DNA of 64,000 bases from Dillenia suffruticosa. Its lineage: Eukaryota; Streptophyta; Magnoliopsida; Dilleniales; Dilleniaceae. The translations under genes and the position numbers were made by a program. Location: positions 6,148,001-6,212,000 of the forward strand of contig JAVTVX010000005.1 in assembly GCA_033439265.1 (NCBI GenBank), in the 5' to 3' direction. The notes beneath the pieces were generated by a model. That model was given only the letters and a program-made list of their open reading frames with translations, was not told the origin of the DNA and did no database searches. Shown piece after piece: positions 41,751-55,999 of this stretch. The stretch's first letter is position 1. Each line of letters opens with the position of its first letter.

Positions 41751-42494
41751 ATTTCACAAAGTTGCTCATATAGAGTCGGAAGAAATGTTATCAAAGGAAG
41801 AAGTTGAGGCTTTATCTGATGATGATTTTGATGGTTTAAATAAGGAATGCGAAATTTTTAAAGAGATGTTCGAGGGACTAATAGGAGGTGTCTTGTCCGC
41901 TAGACACATTGAAAGTGATATGCACCACATGGTGTAAACAGCAATAGCTCCACTGTAACCCGCCAGAGTTAGTCCTCCAAAGGATTAACCGTGGAGGATT
42001 CAGCCGATGCCATTGAGGATTCAAGAGGTTGTTCTGGAAGCCAGGTGCTGAAGGGAAGGAGGTGCCACAGTCAGAACAAAAGAGCTGGATTTAAAGGTGA
42101 AACGGATAAAACTGTCGTCTATCTGACAAATTACCTAATGACGAGCATTCCTCATGCAGGTGTTTGACGTCATGAGTGCCTGTGATAGAAACTGGTAGTG
42201 CTATGTCCCTTCCAGATTATCAAACTCGTTTGGGTGAATCTTCTGCGTGAGAGTGTTGCATCCAGTTGTGAGTTGAACTTGACAGACGGTAATGATGAGA
42301 AGGATCTTGTTAGGGGTAAAGCTATTGATTCACTTGCTTCCCAGGACAGTGTTGGGAACAAACTTATAATTGCAACTTCTGTAACTGTTGCAAAGAAGTC
42401 TGGATTACCTCTCGCTGCTGAGGATGGACAAAATTGGATCCGTAGTTCCAGATTTAAATGTAACCCTCTAGATTTTTTGATTTTGGGCACCTAA
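41751..42494 (+). pseudogene. Degenerate or partial gene fragment, copy 2
   Basis: Equivalent of 10380-11115: exon-like 41752-41937, 41973-42167 and 42198-42494. It carries 9 bp (TCCCTTCCA) near 42205 that copy 1 lacks. Family not recognised. Confidence 0.4.
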
Positions 42495-43246
42495 AAGAAT
42501 TGGTTGTAGCCGCTCTTTTGTACTTCACGTACATTGTACTTGTTTTTCAGACATAGTGAAGTTTGAATATCTTAAAATTTGAAGATTATCATGTATCTAA
42601 TCCCATTCACTCCATTAGCTTTCATCTCTCCACATCGGTATTAGCCCAACAAAATATTTTAGTCATCCTTGTTTTTTTCTATCTCTACATATTTTAACAC
42701 TTTATCGGAAATTCTCTTTCCCCCGACACTTGCAAAAACAAAATGTTATATTATAATTATGCAGGTAAGTTCTATTTGGGAGATGTGGCAATCAATATGG
42801 CTTTTCCTTTTTCATTAAAAATAAAATTTAGATTTTCATCACCAAGCAAAAATAAAAACCAAAAAAGGCTAAATGCGCCGATCTCCTGTTAACCGGTGGT
42901 TGGTGTATCGGATAAATCTCTTGAAAAAAATAAATTCAAGTTCAATAGTTGTACAAGAAAATTATCTCATTTTGTAATCCTAAATGCACCAATCTCCTAT
43001 TAAGTTTAATATATATAAAATAGGATTTATGGTAATTATATCCACTCATAAGAGAAAAAATTCGATTTATGATATATGTGGGAAACTATACGTGAAAGTC
43101 AATTTATTAGATATTTAAAATTATATGGACATAATATAAATGTATAAATAATACTAGTTATGTCAATTAAAAACTAAATCAATAACAATAAAAAAAATTC
43201 TATTTTAATAAAAAAAGATAAATTTCTAAAATATTATTTATAACTA

Positions 43247-44234
43247 AACTCAACTTATGATATTCAAAAGCCGATTAAAACCAAGCTTATTTATGTAGAT
43301 ATAAACTAGGTGGGCTCTGGCAGCACAAGATGCGATCGGGGGGAAAAAATTTGTAATTTTTTATCTTCTTTATTTAGGCCCAATAAATAGTTAGACTTAA
43401 AATTTATATAATTTATTACTAATTGTAACTAATTTTATACATTACATTAATTAAATAGTATTTATAATTTCTACCAAAAATATTATATTAACTCAAATTT
43501 AAAATAAAAATTATTTAAATATAAACATAACACACACATTTTGATATACATGGGGGAGAGGAAAACACAAAGCACTCAAATCAATTTATTTCTCATAGGA
43601 ATTTAGATTGATTTTACATTTTTTATAATTTTACATTATTAGTATTTTTGTTATATTTTTATAATTTGAGTTAAGAATAATTTTAGAGTTTTGCATTTAT
43701 TTAGCTTTAATTCTTTGAATCACTGAATATATTTTATTTATTTAGTTTTTAAAAAACTTAGACTTAGAAATTCATTTAAAAAATGGTTATATAATTTTGG
43801 GTAGTTAGAATAAATTAAAATTTTAATTAAAAAATTGACTAATTTTAATATGAGATTTGGTTATATTATTATGGGGTGTAAGTAATCACAAACAAAAAGA
43901 GAGAAAATGCATACTAAGTCTATAGGAACACAACTAAGAACTATATATCCCACTAGAACCATGGAGCTGTTTATATATCTTCAAATTTATTGGTTTCAAA
44001 TGTAGATTAAAATCAAATTTGGAGAGATTTTTGCCAATTACTTTTGTTAAACAGTTTAAGCTTTTTTGCCCATGAAATTTCAATCACTATTCACAAATAC
44101 CAATGACAAGGATCTTGTCCCAGGTTTAACCTTAAGTTGGTATTTTATTTGATGGTGAGTTTAGGATAATACAAAATTGTCATAAAAAGAAAAAAAAAAG
44201 AAGAAAAAGCTTTAGCATATCCAAAGAGGAAGTG
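43247..44234. repeat. Block A+B, first copy, in segment copy 2
   Basis: Equivalent of 11868-12855. Sequence 42495-43246 before it is AT-rich with no gene seen. Confidence 0.8.
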
Positions 44235-44420
44235 TGTCATGCCCCGACCCTCGAATCGAGCACCATAACCGCCGCGTTACCTGAAACACATGTGAACTTC
44301 ACTCCATATTCCGAGATACTACAAGGTATCCCAATATCCACCTATTTTCTAAAATAATCTAACCATAAAAATAAATCAGCATGTATTCATCGCAAAATCA
44401 AAGGATTAGCTCGATCTATC

Positions 44421-46680
44421 CACTACAAAAAGGACAAAATTTGCGACAAAATTTGCTACAAATTTGCAAGAAAAATTCGTCGCAAAACAAATTTGTGACA
44501 AATTTTGTAACAAATATTTTTTCGTTGCTAATAAGTTATCGCAAAATTTTGGGACGAAAAATTAAATATTCGTCACAAAAATTTCAAACAAATATTTATA
44601 TGTCGCCAAATTTATCGCAAAATTGGAGACGAATAAATTTTTCGTCGCAAAATTAGTGATGAATAAATTTGTCGTCGCAAAATTTCTAACAAAAAAAATT
44701 CGTTGCAAAATTTGCTATGAAAATATTTTCGTCGCAAAATCCGTTGCAAAATTTGCGACGAAACAATATTTGTTACAAATTTTGCAACGAATAAGTTATT
44801 TATCTCAAATTACCAACAAAAAATAATTTGTCGCAAATATATGACGAATGTTATTCATTGCAAAATTTGTCGCTAATCAAAATTTACCATTCAATTTTAG
44901 CCATGAAATTTGCGACGCTCATAGTTTTCAGGGGATAAATTTTGCGACGAATATGTATTTTGCAATAAATATAAATTTTATTGGTATATTTGGACCATTT
45001 TCCCTATATAACGTGTTTTTATACCTGTTTACCCAATCTCATCAACAATTAATCATCCAAATAATTTTTAATATCAAATTTCAGCCATCTATACTCATAA
45101 TTATAACTAACTTTTAATAAGATCAATAAGTTAAAAATTTAACAAGAAATCATAATAGTAATATAAAAAATAAAAGAACATCAAGACTAAATGTTAAAAT
45201 ATCAATAACTATACATAACCAAAAAAATCAATGTAACGAGTATCAAAATATAACAGTAAAATAACAGTATACAATTTCAAGCACGACCTCTACCATCACC
45301 ATCATCATCATCATCATCATCATCATCGAAGAAATCATCACCTTCATCACCATCACAAGCATTATCAGTAGGATAAATAGAAGGGGGAATCTGACTCGGA
45401 GCGGAGACTAACTGAAGATGCTGCATGATTAACATTTGCTGCGTGTGGACCTCGTTCATTTCTTGCGTGTGCTTTGCTTGAAGTTCATTAAATTCCTGAT
45501 CTCTTTGCAGCAGTACTTTATCACACTGCAAAAATTTACCATTACGACACCTTCTACATGGACACCTTAGCTTATTCCCATCCATAAAATCAATATGAGT
45601 ACAAGCAAAATCTAAAAATTGTTCCAACCCAAAAATAAATTCATCAGTTAAACCCCAACGATCAGATAAATTCTTTTTATACATACAACTTCTTTCGTTT
45701 TGCCTTTTCCATGTCTCCAAATTAAAAAATTTTGAAATATTAATAAAAATTACTTAAAAAAACTACTAAATCATTAATACTAATATCAACATTAATTCCA
45801 AATAAGTTCATATAACAATAAATAATAACGTTAATTGCACAAAACTCAAATCATATATAATACTAACTTTAATTTCACAAAAATTTAATATAATAATAAA
45901 TAATATTATAAACTTAATTAATATCAAACAAATTAACTAAATTATTACAATAATATTAAATATTATCATACAATTAAATAAAGTATAAAATATTAAACAT
46001 TTAACAACATTGATTATTTAATTAATCGATATAAGATTTACTATAAATTGCTAATTATTGTTAACATAATATTTCACATAATCAATTATCAACACTTTTG
46101 ATTTCAATTTTATAAAAGAAATTAAATTTAACAAATCCAATAATATCATTAAATAAACCACTAAATACAATAAAAATAAACTAATATAGAAATAAAAAGA
46201 ATACAAACATACAAATTAACATAATTGCATTTTCCAATCATTACAGTACAAATTATAACATTTCTCACCACCAATTAATAACTCACGGATAGACTCAAAT
46301 ATCAATCACAGCACGATAGAGAGAGAGAGAGAGAGAGAGAGTAAGAGTAAAGGCAGTGTGAAATATATTGAAATTAGGGACAAAACTTTTTTGTCCCTAA
46401 ATTCGTCCCAGAATCAGGGACAAAAAAAATTTTCATCCTTGAATCAGGGACGAATATTTTTTTCGTCCCAAAATCAGGGACGAAAATTTTTTTCGTCCCA
46501 GAATCAAGGACGAAATTTTTTTTTTCGTTGTTAAAATCTGCTACGAAAGAATGGTTTCGTCGTTAAATTTCCGATAAATATATGTTTTCGTCGTAATTTG
46601 CAACAAATTTAGCAACAAATAATTTTTTCCTTTAAATTTGCAACGAATTTTGCAACGATACTTATGGTTTCTGATAAATA
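44421..46680. mobile_element. Non-autonomous CACTA transposon, copy 2
   Basis: Left end CACTACAAAAAGG at 44421; same subterminal repeats and interior as 13042-15300; right end again not definable. Confidence 0.75.
45277..45720 (-). CDS. CACTA transposase-associated domain protein, copy 2
   Basis: 147 codons, differing from 13899-14342 at two residues (Ala68Val-type and Pro-to-Thr changes). Same domain layout: Cys-containing transposase-associated region, Gln-rich coiled stretch, Asp run. No catalytic domain. First in-frame ATG about 36 bp inside the open frame. Confidence 0.62.
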   Translation of the reverse strand: METWKRQNERSCMYKKNLSDRWGLTDEFIFGLEQFLDFACTHIDFMDGNKLRCPCRRCRNGKFLQCDKVLLQRDQEFNELQAKHTQEMNEVHTQQMLIMQHLQLVSAPSQIPPSIYPTDNACDGDEGDDFFDDDDDDDDDGDGRGRA

Positions 46681-49030
46681 ACTCATTGAATGCACTAAAA
46701 TAGAAACTAAATCGACAAACTATTAACAATATTTGCGTACTATGATATAATTATAAAAAAAATATTCAATATATTGATTATTAATTAACAAGTATTTTTT
46801 TGTAATGATCTCTAATCAAAATATGCATGCATCGGGACAATCCAACCGTTCTAATCAAATCCACAGATTATAAACAAGTTCCTATTCAAGGGATCCAATC
46901 CAAATTCTACTAAAACAATTCTCAAAGAAAAATTCAAGGAGATAAAAAGTGGAGGGTCATCATTTTAATTATACAAACCATAGACAAATTTCAAATCCAT
47001 AAAAATATAGTAGAAAATAAGTTTTCAAAATAAATATATGGTATGCTTTCATTTGGATCCACTAATACCTCAATTCAACTGAAAACTATTACTCGAATAA
47101 GTCTAATAAAACAAGTTTGTACGATTTCAGCACTACACGTACACAAGTCTCGAGTAGGCTTCCTATGTGAAAATGGAGGTAGAAGAGGTGAGTATATACT
47201 ATACCCAACAAATGATATACAAATTGTACAAAAATAAGATTTATATGGTGGATATATCAAAGTATATATTTCAAACTATCATATTATTCTCAAATTCATC
47301 CAATAAAAAATAAATAAATAAACTCACACCATTGTTTTCATAGTCATCATAATTCACAATTGTCATTATTCAATCTCATTTGCATCTAATTATTTCATAT
47401 TTTCAAACACGGAACAAACCAAAATCATTATTCCTAACAAAGGTCTACCACGACTTAGAATGGGACCACCAAGGGATTTAATAATTTTATGTTTAAACAT
47501 GTCCCCATAGTTGACGTTGTTTGTGGGCTCTCATGGGTGGTGTATCCAACTATCCCACCCCCGCGGCTACTATATCCAACTTTGAATGTATTGTATGTGC
47601 TCGGCTATATCCCATGATCTACCAACCCTACTAATCATTCCGTAAAGGAAAATGACTAGTCATTTAATAGGGGTTCGGGCTCTCACCCTAAGCCAAGCAT
47701 ATGCATCATTTCCCAAAAATCGTAAATCAAATTCATGTACCATCAATTCTAAAAATTTCTCAATAATAATCATCATACCAATGGGTTCAACATCAACAAA
47801 TTCGCATGACACATTTATTTATTCAAAGCAAATAGGATGTATAAGAATTTAAAATTCAATCTTTGAGATATTTCACACACGTTAAAACATATAAATCCAA
47901 ATTTTGAAAGTCATTTAGAAGATTCAACAAAATCATTTTTCTTATTTAAATACAATCATGAAATCATTCACCTCTTGAGAGGGTGAACACTCCCAATTCA
48001 AAATCAATCCAAAATAATCATTTCTTGACTTCCAATTGAATTATCCTAAATCAATAAATATAAATTCGATATTAAATTACGTCTATTATTAGGGTTTAGG
48101 AGTTTTCCCAAACATAATACAAAGCCTAATTTCCAAAATCTATAAATCTATGTTCTCATTTCATCAACCATATACCATTTGCATCTATATACTATTTTCA
48201 TATACAATTTTCCTAAATCTCACATTTATAAACCCTACATTTAATTTTCGCAAATTTTACATTTCCAATTCTTAACATAAATCTTAAAACAAGTAAGATA
48301 TACTCGAATCTAAGACGAGAGAGAAATATTATCTTTGAGAAATCTAGAAATTTCATCCAGGATCAAGTTTGTCGAAAACCTTAACTTTCTCTCCCTACAA
48401 ATATCCCAAATTCCGAGCATAAAATTCAAAGTCATGAGTAATTAAAATAAATCCATGTTTAGAAGGAAGAAATTAGCTTAATTTTGTGATTGGATTGAAT
48501 CTTGAACGTTGAGTTTCAAAAACTTTAGATTTTTTCCCTTTTTGAGCAAATCCTAGATTTCTCCCAAAATCACCTTTATTCACGGGTTTGCTTGAGGGTT
48601 TGGGGGGGTTTAATGAGTGGGTTTGGAGTTGATTTCAAGAGAGGGATTGTGAGAGGGGTGGGTGAGACAGAGAGATGAGAGTTGAGAGGTCGAGTCAGAG
48701 AGAAGATGGTGAGATCGGGTGAGAAGAAATGTGAATGAAGACTTGTTTAAACCCTTTTTAATAGTAGAGTATGAAATCTTAATCTTGTCCCTCGTTATTT
48801 TTAGGTTTTGTTCAAGTTTATTGTCACTTTTTGTCATTTCATATCTTTTCATACCTATGTTTTGGCCATCACCTAGTATTCAGAGTTTTGTCTCAATTAA
48901 TCTAGATTTGACGCTGCAGGCCCATTTTGTGGGGACGAGTCTCCCAACATTATTTTTTTCGTACCCTGAGTGTCGAACTTCCGACCTATTTAAGGGACGA
49001 AAATGCCCATTCCACCTATGCCAACAAGTG

Positions 49031-49350
49031 TTAGTACTCAACTTATGATATTAAACAACTGAGTAGAACCCAAGCATGTTTATGTAGATATAAACTAGGT
49101 GGGCTCTGGCCGCACAAGTTGCGGTCAAGGGGAAAAAATTGTAATTTGTTATCTTCTTTATTTAGGCCCATAAATAGATAGATTTAAAATTTATATAATA
49201 CATTACTAATTGTAACTAATTTTATACATTACATTAATTAAATAATATTTATAATTTCTACCCAAAATATTATGTTAACTCAAATTTTAAAATAAAAATT
49301 ATTTAAATTTAAACAAAACAACACATTTTGATATACACGTCGGAGAGAAT
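49031..49350. repeat. Block A, second copy, in segment copy 2
   Basis: Equivalent of 17653-17972. Confidence 0.78.
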
Positions 49351-49505
49351 ATATGAACCCAAAACAGCTTTTACTAGGGTTTCTTTGTCTAGTTTCAACA
49401 ACGCATCAAAAAAACAAAAGCAAGAAAAATGCTGGATTATCAAACACACAGAATCACCAAAATGAAAAAGTACAGTGAAGATCGTAAATATGTTGAGCAC
49501 AAAAC

Positions 49506-52500
49506 TTGAGAGAGAGAGAGGTATATCAGAAGAAAAATCTAATGAAAGTAAGAAATGCAACAAGTAACACACAAGATTTCTTAGCAATTTGAGTTATCAA
49601 ATATTGGTAAAATTATGCTTAATCAAAAAATAGAGAGTTCAATGTAGTACAATTATGAATAATTTAAGTACGAAAATATGATATAAAGAATTTATTATTT
49701 TAGGAGAAAGAGGAAATACCGAATCTAGCTTCCAATTTATGAGCTCAATGAGGGCAATTCATCAGGCAAAAAAATATTGGAGAATAAATTTTACATGAAA
49801 CTTTTAATTAGTCAAAATCCAAAAGTGTCTGTAAAACGAGCTTAACATAATATATGATCCAATGGTTATAATTTTGTCAGCAAGGAGACCCAAATAGAAC
49901 CTATATCCAGGTCAATTTATTATAGTATGGGTCGATACATAACTAATAGAATTTAGGGTTTAAAGTTTAGAGTTTAAATCTTAAGGTTTAGGATTTGGAA
50001 TTGTCAGAACTCTTACGATATATAGTATGAGTCAATGTACTAATAAGTTTATTCATGATTTAAAATTTAGGGTTTAAAATTTGAAAAAAGTGGAATTTTG
50101 ATAATTGTAAATATTGACCGTTGGATGCCAGATGATTGAGGACTATTAAGAAAAGAGTAAATTACACTCTTTCCCTTGTGGTTTGGCCAAAATCCAGATA
50201 TTTTCCTTATGATGAAAAAATATCAAGTTATATCCACATGGTTTTAAAAAATGGCAAGTGACGAAAATGGTAAAAATTAACATAAATTTGAGATCCACGA
50301 AAGTTTGGATTAACTCATAAAATTAATTTTTCTCAAAATTACCCTTGATTAAAAAAAAACACATTCTCTCTCTCTTCTCTCTCCTCCCCCCTCCTCTGCA
50401 CACTCCGGCAGCACTAAAGAAAAGTGAACCCTCTTGAATCAAACCTTTCTCAGAGGTCAATATCCGTCCCTCTCTCTTCTTTCTCCTACTCTCTCCTCTC
50501 TTCTCTCCACTCCTCTCCTCTGCACACTTCGAGGATATGATTATTGTAGATGGGGATGGGGATTTTGAATGTGAATGTGAATGGGATTGGTGCAATGATA
50601 ATGGTGGTAGCAATAATGTTGGTGATAGAGTGCAAAACCCAACTATATCTCTCGGGGTATCAAACAGTTTATCAGACTTCCACTTTTTGCTTGGGTATGG
50701 GCCCATCCCTCGCTACAACTCTTTCTTCTTCCACTGGGGGATTTTGAAGAGGAAGGCAACTCATTAACCGGGAGTCGAGTAAAGGTCGGTGGAGATTTGA
50801 GAACAAAAGTGGAAAGAAAAGAAAGGAAAATATCCTCTGCAGCAAACCATGTGTTTGGGCTTGTTGAAAATCTGGAGGAGGATAAGAGAGAATAACCAAC
50901 TTTTTTAGTTTTATATTTTGATCGCATCACAGATTCAACATTTTAGTTGCAACCGGGAGGCATTTTTTTTAAAAGGTTGAAGATGATGGGGACTCGTACA
51001 GATCTATAGACAATTTTTTTTTTTAAATAACCTCCGACAAAAAATAATTCAATTTATAATCCCCATTTATCATAGGAAACTATGTGGTGTCTTTAACCTG
51101 CGACAGAGGGTATGTCGCGTCTTCAACTCGCGGTATGAGATATGAAAAAAATGAAATACAAGAGTGATCGAGAGCAAAAATAAAATAAAATAAAATAAAA
51201 ATATGAGCTTTTTTGAAAGATGTCCAGGTCAACGTGGTGGTGTTCTTGTCGACCTGGCAATATAGGAGGAAATCCCAACTCCCTTTTATCCAATAGATAG
51301 ATAATGCATTAGGCATAATCCATTCAAATGTGTGTTAAAATTTACTTTGAAATCGTTTGTTACTTGTAAATTTAAACTATATCTAAGAGTTAACATCAAA
51401 TGAAGTGTTTTTAACAATGACTTATTGATCATATAATTAAAACTGATATTTTTTAGATAAAATTTAAAAAAAAATCTCGACTCGAGTTTTGTATATGATA
51501 AAAATGGACATAAGAGTTTTGATTTTTAAAAATCCAGCTCAATCTGATTTAAATCAAATGTGATGAGACCTAACATAATTATTAGATACAAATAATTTAT
51601 AAAAAAAAATGTTATTTATTCTCCCTACTTATTTATTATTTTGCATATAAATAATTTATTTAGTTAATTCTAAAATAAAAATTAATTTTAACTTTAATAC
51701 TTAGAAATTTGCTAAAAAACTTTTTGCTGTAAAATATATAAGCTCTTAAATTCAGAAGTAAAAATTAATTCTTTGATACATATATAACAAAAATCAACAC
51801 ATGGGACTCTTGTTTTTTCGTATTTTCTTCATTTTTCTGCACTTTAAAAGCAATAAAAATATTTTTATTACTATTTAAATACCCTAAAAATGGCATGTTG
51901 ATCAATTTTTCTTTTCTTTTTTTTTTTTGGCAAAATAATCTGACTAATCACACACCACCTCATCTCGGAAAAGGATCACCATTTGATATATAGCCATGAA
52001 AAATGTTTAAATCATGAAGGAAAAAAAAAGGAAAAATATGTTAAATATAACTAATTTGCTCAAATAAATTTATTTTAAATTACATTCTTTCATAATTAAT
52101 TGAGCTACATAAATTCTGAGAATCAAACCCCTACCCCACCCCAAGCCCAAAAAAAGATCCAAAGAAAATGGAACTCTATACCCATCAGTACACAATAAAA
52201 ACTAACTATTTACATAAAGAGAGATATCATAAGAAAAATCTAATGAAAGTAAGAAATGTAACGGGTAACACACAAGATTTCTTAGCAATTGAGTCATCAA
52301 ATAATTATGCTATAATCAAAAGATAGAGAGCTCAATATAGTAAATTTCAAATAATTTAAGTACGAAAATATGTTATAGAGAAGTTATTGATTTTGGGAGA
52401 AAAGAAAAACATCAAATTTAGCTTCCAATTTATGGGCTCAATGAGGCACATTTCATTGGATAAAAATATATTGGAGAATGGAGACAAGTGCAATGAAACT
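49506..52500. other. Host DNA with direct repeats C, copy 2
   Basis: Repeat C lies at about 49506-49803 and 52216-52501. Between them is AT-rich DNA with no recognised gene. Relative to copy 1, 282 bp are missing at 50532/50533. Confidence 0.6.
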
Positions 52501-53036
52501 TGCAGCATATATTTCCACTTGTTCACAGTATCAGTGTTCCTCCCTTGTTATTTATCATTCGCCATTCACCGTCATCTGCAAGCCACTCGAGTTCAATCGC
52601 CATTGAGTTCTTTGCCTGTTCGTCTCTTTAGTTTTCGCCTTTCTTCATCTTAGATGTGACTCTCCGCCCCCCGCCATTCGCCCGCCTAGATTTTGGCTCT
52701 TCGACCAATCCATCAACTTTGCTCTGCCTCAACATCTGCTTCGCCACATTGATTCACTTTCAATTCACTGCTTGATCTTCGACTTGAGTCCTCCACCTTG
52801 GATTGCCTAAGACTGTTTCTGATTTGCCATCTTCAAACACTCTTCTACTCTTTTTGATCTCTCAATTTGCATTTTCAAATTTTGGATATGTTAGCTTTGT
52901 TATTTTTATTTTATTCTTTTCGGTTTAATTTTTGTATCTTTTTGTGTTTTATTCTCAAATTTTATCTTGGGGACCTTAATTTTGTATTCATAAATTTAGT
53001 TTTAACTTTAAAAATAAAATAAAAGTTCAAAAATAT

Positions 53037-53681
53037 TAATTTATTTCTCATTAGGAATTTACATTATTAGTTTTACATTATTAGTATTTTTTTGTTATAT
53101 TTTATAATTTGAGTTAAGAATAATTTTAGAGTTTTGCATTAATTACTTAGCTTTACTTCTTTGAATCACTGATTATATTTTATTTATTTAGTTTTTAAAA
53201 ATCTTTGACTTAGAAATTCATTTAAAAATTGGTTATATAATTTTGGGTAGTTAGAATAAATTAAAATTTTAATTAAAAAATTGACTAATTTTAATATGAG
53301 ATTTGGTTATATTATTATGGGGTGTAAGTAATCACAAACAAAAAGAGAGAAAATGCATACTAAGTCTATAGGAACACAACTAAGAACTATATATCCCACT
53401 AGAACCATGGAGCTGTTTATATATCTTCAAATTTATTGGTTTCAAATGTAGATTAAAATCAAATTTGGAGAGATTTTTGCCAATTACTTTTGTTAAGCTT
53501 TTTTGCCCATGAAATTTCAATCACTGTTCACAAATACCAATAATAAGGATCTTGTCCCCGGTTTAACCTTAAGTTTGTATTTTATTTGATGGTGAGTTTA
53601 GGATAATACAAAATTTTCATTAAAAGAAAAAAAGAAGAAAAAGCATTAGCAAATCCAAAGAGGAAGTGCCCGTGGTGGTAG
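53037..53681. repeat. Block B, second copy, in segment copy 2
   Basis: Equivalent of 21936-22580. It ends GAGGAAGTGCCCGTGG, showing the sequence expected at the undisturbed B end. 52502-53036 is the CT-rich equivalent of 21401-21935, with no gene seen. Confidence 0.78.
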
Positions 53682-53821
53682 GACATATTAGCTCGCCTCA
53701 CCTTGTTTTAGTTTTATTTTTTCCACAAATATGACATATTTATTTCAATCATTTTACAATAGTTAAAAACAAATTAGAAAATCCTTGGACTTCATTCTCT
53801 TGCATGGGCCTAGAGTCGGTC

Positions 53822-54079
53822 TCAACCACCCCTGCATCGTTGAAACCTTGAACAACCTCTCTGATAGGGTGCTGCAGCATGTGGTCCGCAGGGATCTCCG
53901 GGAATTTTTTTGGAGCATGGGATTCCACCTTTTTTCAGTGCCGGGTATCCGATTACCTTGTTTTGTTCACCAACAGCCTGGCCAATATCCTCTGCATCGT
54001 TCTGAGCATGTGCTGCATTAGCGAACATGGCAATGAGGAGAGAGAGGATAAGAACAATGGCTTTCACATTCTTCTCCAT
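53822..54079 (-). CDS. RALF-like secreted signalling peptide 3 (duplicate of gene 1)
   Basis: 85 residues, identical in protein sequence to 22721-22978: signal peptide 1-25, GYPAL at 44-48, Cys 55/64/76/82, PYQRGC signature and RC near the C-terminus. TATA box at 54149-54157 and an AATAAA-type signal downstream match gene 1. As the product of the recent segment duplication (or the second allele, if the tandem is an assembly artefact) it should act as the same apoplastic peptide hormone. Confidence 0.85.
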   Translation of the reverse strand: MEKNVKAIVLILSLLIAMFANAAHAQNDAEDIGQAVGEQNKVIGYPALKKGGIPCSKKIPGDPCGPHAAAPYQRGCSRFQRCRGG

Positions 54080-54148
54080 TTTTCAGTGATGAAGGTTGTG
54101 ATAGTTGAAAATGGCAATTTTGCTTGTTTTGTTGAAGCAAAAGTTTTG

Positions 54149-54157
54149 GCTTTTATA
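54149..54157 (-). promoter_or_regulatory. TATA box of RALF gene 3
   Basis: TATAAAAGC about 70 bp upstream of the ATG. Confidence 0.65.
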
Positions 54158-54970
54158 CTTTTTGAAGTGTTGTTACTAACAGTATTTTGTTTTCTTTTTC
54201 TTTTTCGTATGAGCTTTAAATAGTTAGCCAGATGTTATTGTGATTTCCCTTCATTAATTTTATAGAATTTCTTTTCTTTTCTTTTTCTTTGCTTTGATGT
54301 CATAAGCTATATTTAGATTTTTTTAACTAAACTATATTATTAATTGCTTTAAAAAGAAATTGTGAATAGAAATGATTGAGTAAAGAAATCAAGAACTACC
54401 AACTGATAGTCTGATTAACTTGGAAAATTGTCATTTGGACTTTTTACTGCACTATGTGTGATGAAATAACCAAAGGAGGGCTCTACCAATGATTAATTTT
54501 AATATTTTAATATTTTAATTTTACAACTTAAACTCAAATTAAGTTTTACTGTCATTAAGATTTTTGGCCCCAATTCTAGATTTGAAAAGACAAAACGTGA
54601 TACACCATATGAATCCTATCAGGGAGATGTGGTAAGAAATATGCCTTGTTTTAAAAATTTTTTTAAATTTTTTATTATTTTATTTAAGTTTAAATTTTAT
54701 TATTTTATAATAAATTATAATTTTATATAATTTTATTATTAATAAAAAATATAAAATAAAGATAATAAATAATAAAAAAAGAATATAGATAATAGTTAAC
54801 TTTGGTATGGTGCTTTTAGTGTTTACAATCTTTCAGGTGTGCCGGGGTTCGATACAAGGCGGAGACAATTTTGAAGGCATTTTCAGTAGATTAAAGCAAG
54901 GGGCAAGCGGGTTGGTCAGGTGCGGGTTGGGCGAGTGGTTGGCGCGCGTGGTTTGTTCTTTTGAGTGCTT

Positions 54971-55244
54971 CATGACGGATTATATATCCGTCGCTGAGGA
55001 AAATTTTTCTGTCGCTAATTTAAATTTTTTTAAATCAGTGCGACGGATATCTTTACCAACAGAAATTTTTCGTCGCTCATCTGTCGCTGATATAAGCTAC
55101 AGATATATTTATATTTGTAAAAATTAGCAGGGTCGTTTTTAGCGATAGCTTGTTTTTGTCGCTAAATCCATCGCTTATACCCTTTAGCGACGGATTTATG
55201 ACTTTCAGCGACGGAAACTTCTGAAGCTGATGTCGTGTTTTCTG
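54971..55244. mobile_element. Small CACTA-like derivative, copy 2
   Basis: Equivalent of 23872-24145, with the same GCGACGGA-type repeats and TTTTCTGGTAGTAGG end. The preceding 54530-54970 is AT-rich with no gene. Confidence 0.45.
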
Positions 55245-55943
55245 GTAGTAGGAAAAAAGAAATAATTTTTTGATTTTTAAATTATCGATGAAAGTCAATT
55301 TTTCTTCTTTCCTTTTTCTTTTAATGAAATTAAAATCCAATACTCATATCATATAAATCCAAAATGTTAATTATAAACTTTGCTAAGTAATATTTTCTAT
55401 CTTAATATATGAAATATAAAATTTTTTTTAATAATAACAGTGTACTAAACTTAACTTATAATTAAGATATTAAACGAGCTGAGTTAAACCTAAACACACT
55501 CATAAATTGTTTTATATTATTAACAAATTAGTCTATCCGAACTTCTTGTAGAATAACTTATTTAAAATTAATTTCCAAGATTAATTGACTTACAATTTTG
55601 AAGTGTTTATTTTTATTGAATCTCATGGGCCGTATTTTTTATATGAACTATCATGCATGGACTTTTATTTACTGATTTTATACAAATTTTGGTGCATTTG
55701 AAAATAAATCCCGTTGTGAGTCTAGTAATACTCACCGAGAGCTTTTTATCTCACATCATTTTCTCGCATTTCCTAGGTGAAGATTAGTTTACGATTTATA
55801 GTCTCTTTCAATCGTTCATCCAGTTGACATTGAGCTCATATGGGATGGAGTTCGGATCTCCATGAAAACTAAGATTTCTGCATGTAAGTATTTGGTTTTT
55901 ATGATGTCTTCTCTCATATTGCGTTTATTTTGGAAAATTAGTA

Positions 55944-55948
55944 GTTTG
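55944..55948. repeat. G2' target-site duplication, left (GTTTG)
   Basis: Same site and same 5 bp as in copy 1, proving a shared G2 insertion. Confidence 0.9.
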
Positions 55949-55961
55949 TGTAACACCAAGC

Positions 55962-55999
<38 letters not shown>

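Larger units (their letters stand above)
44235..49026 (-). mobile_element. F4 solo LTR with nested CACTA, copy 2
   Basis: Equivalent of 12856-17648, with the same ends and flanking AGTG. Both insertions therefore predate the segment duplication. Confidence 0.7.
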
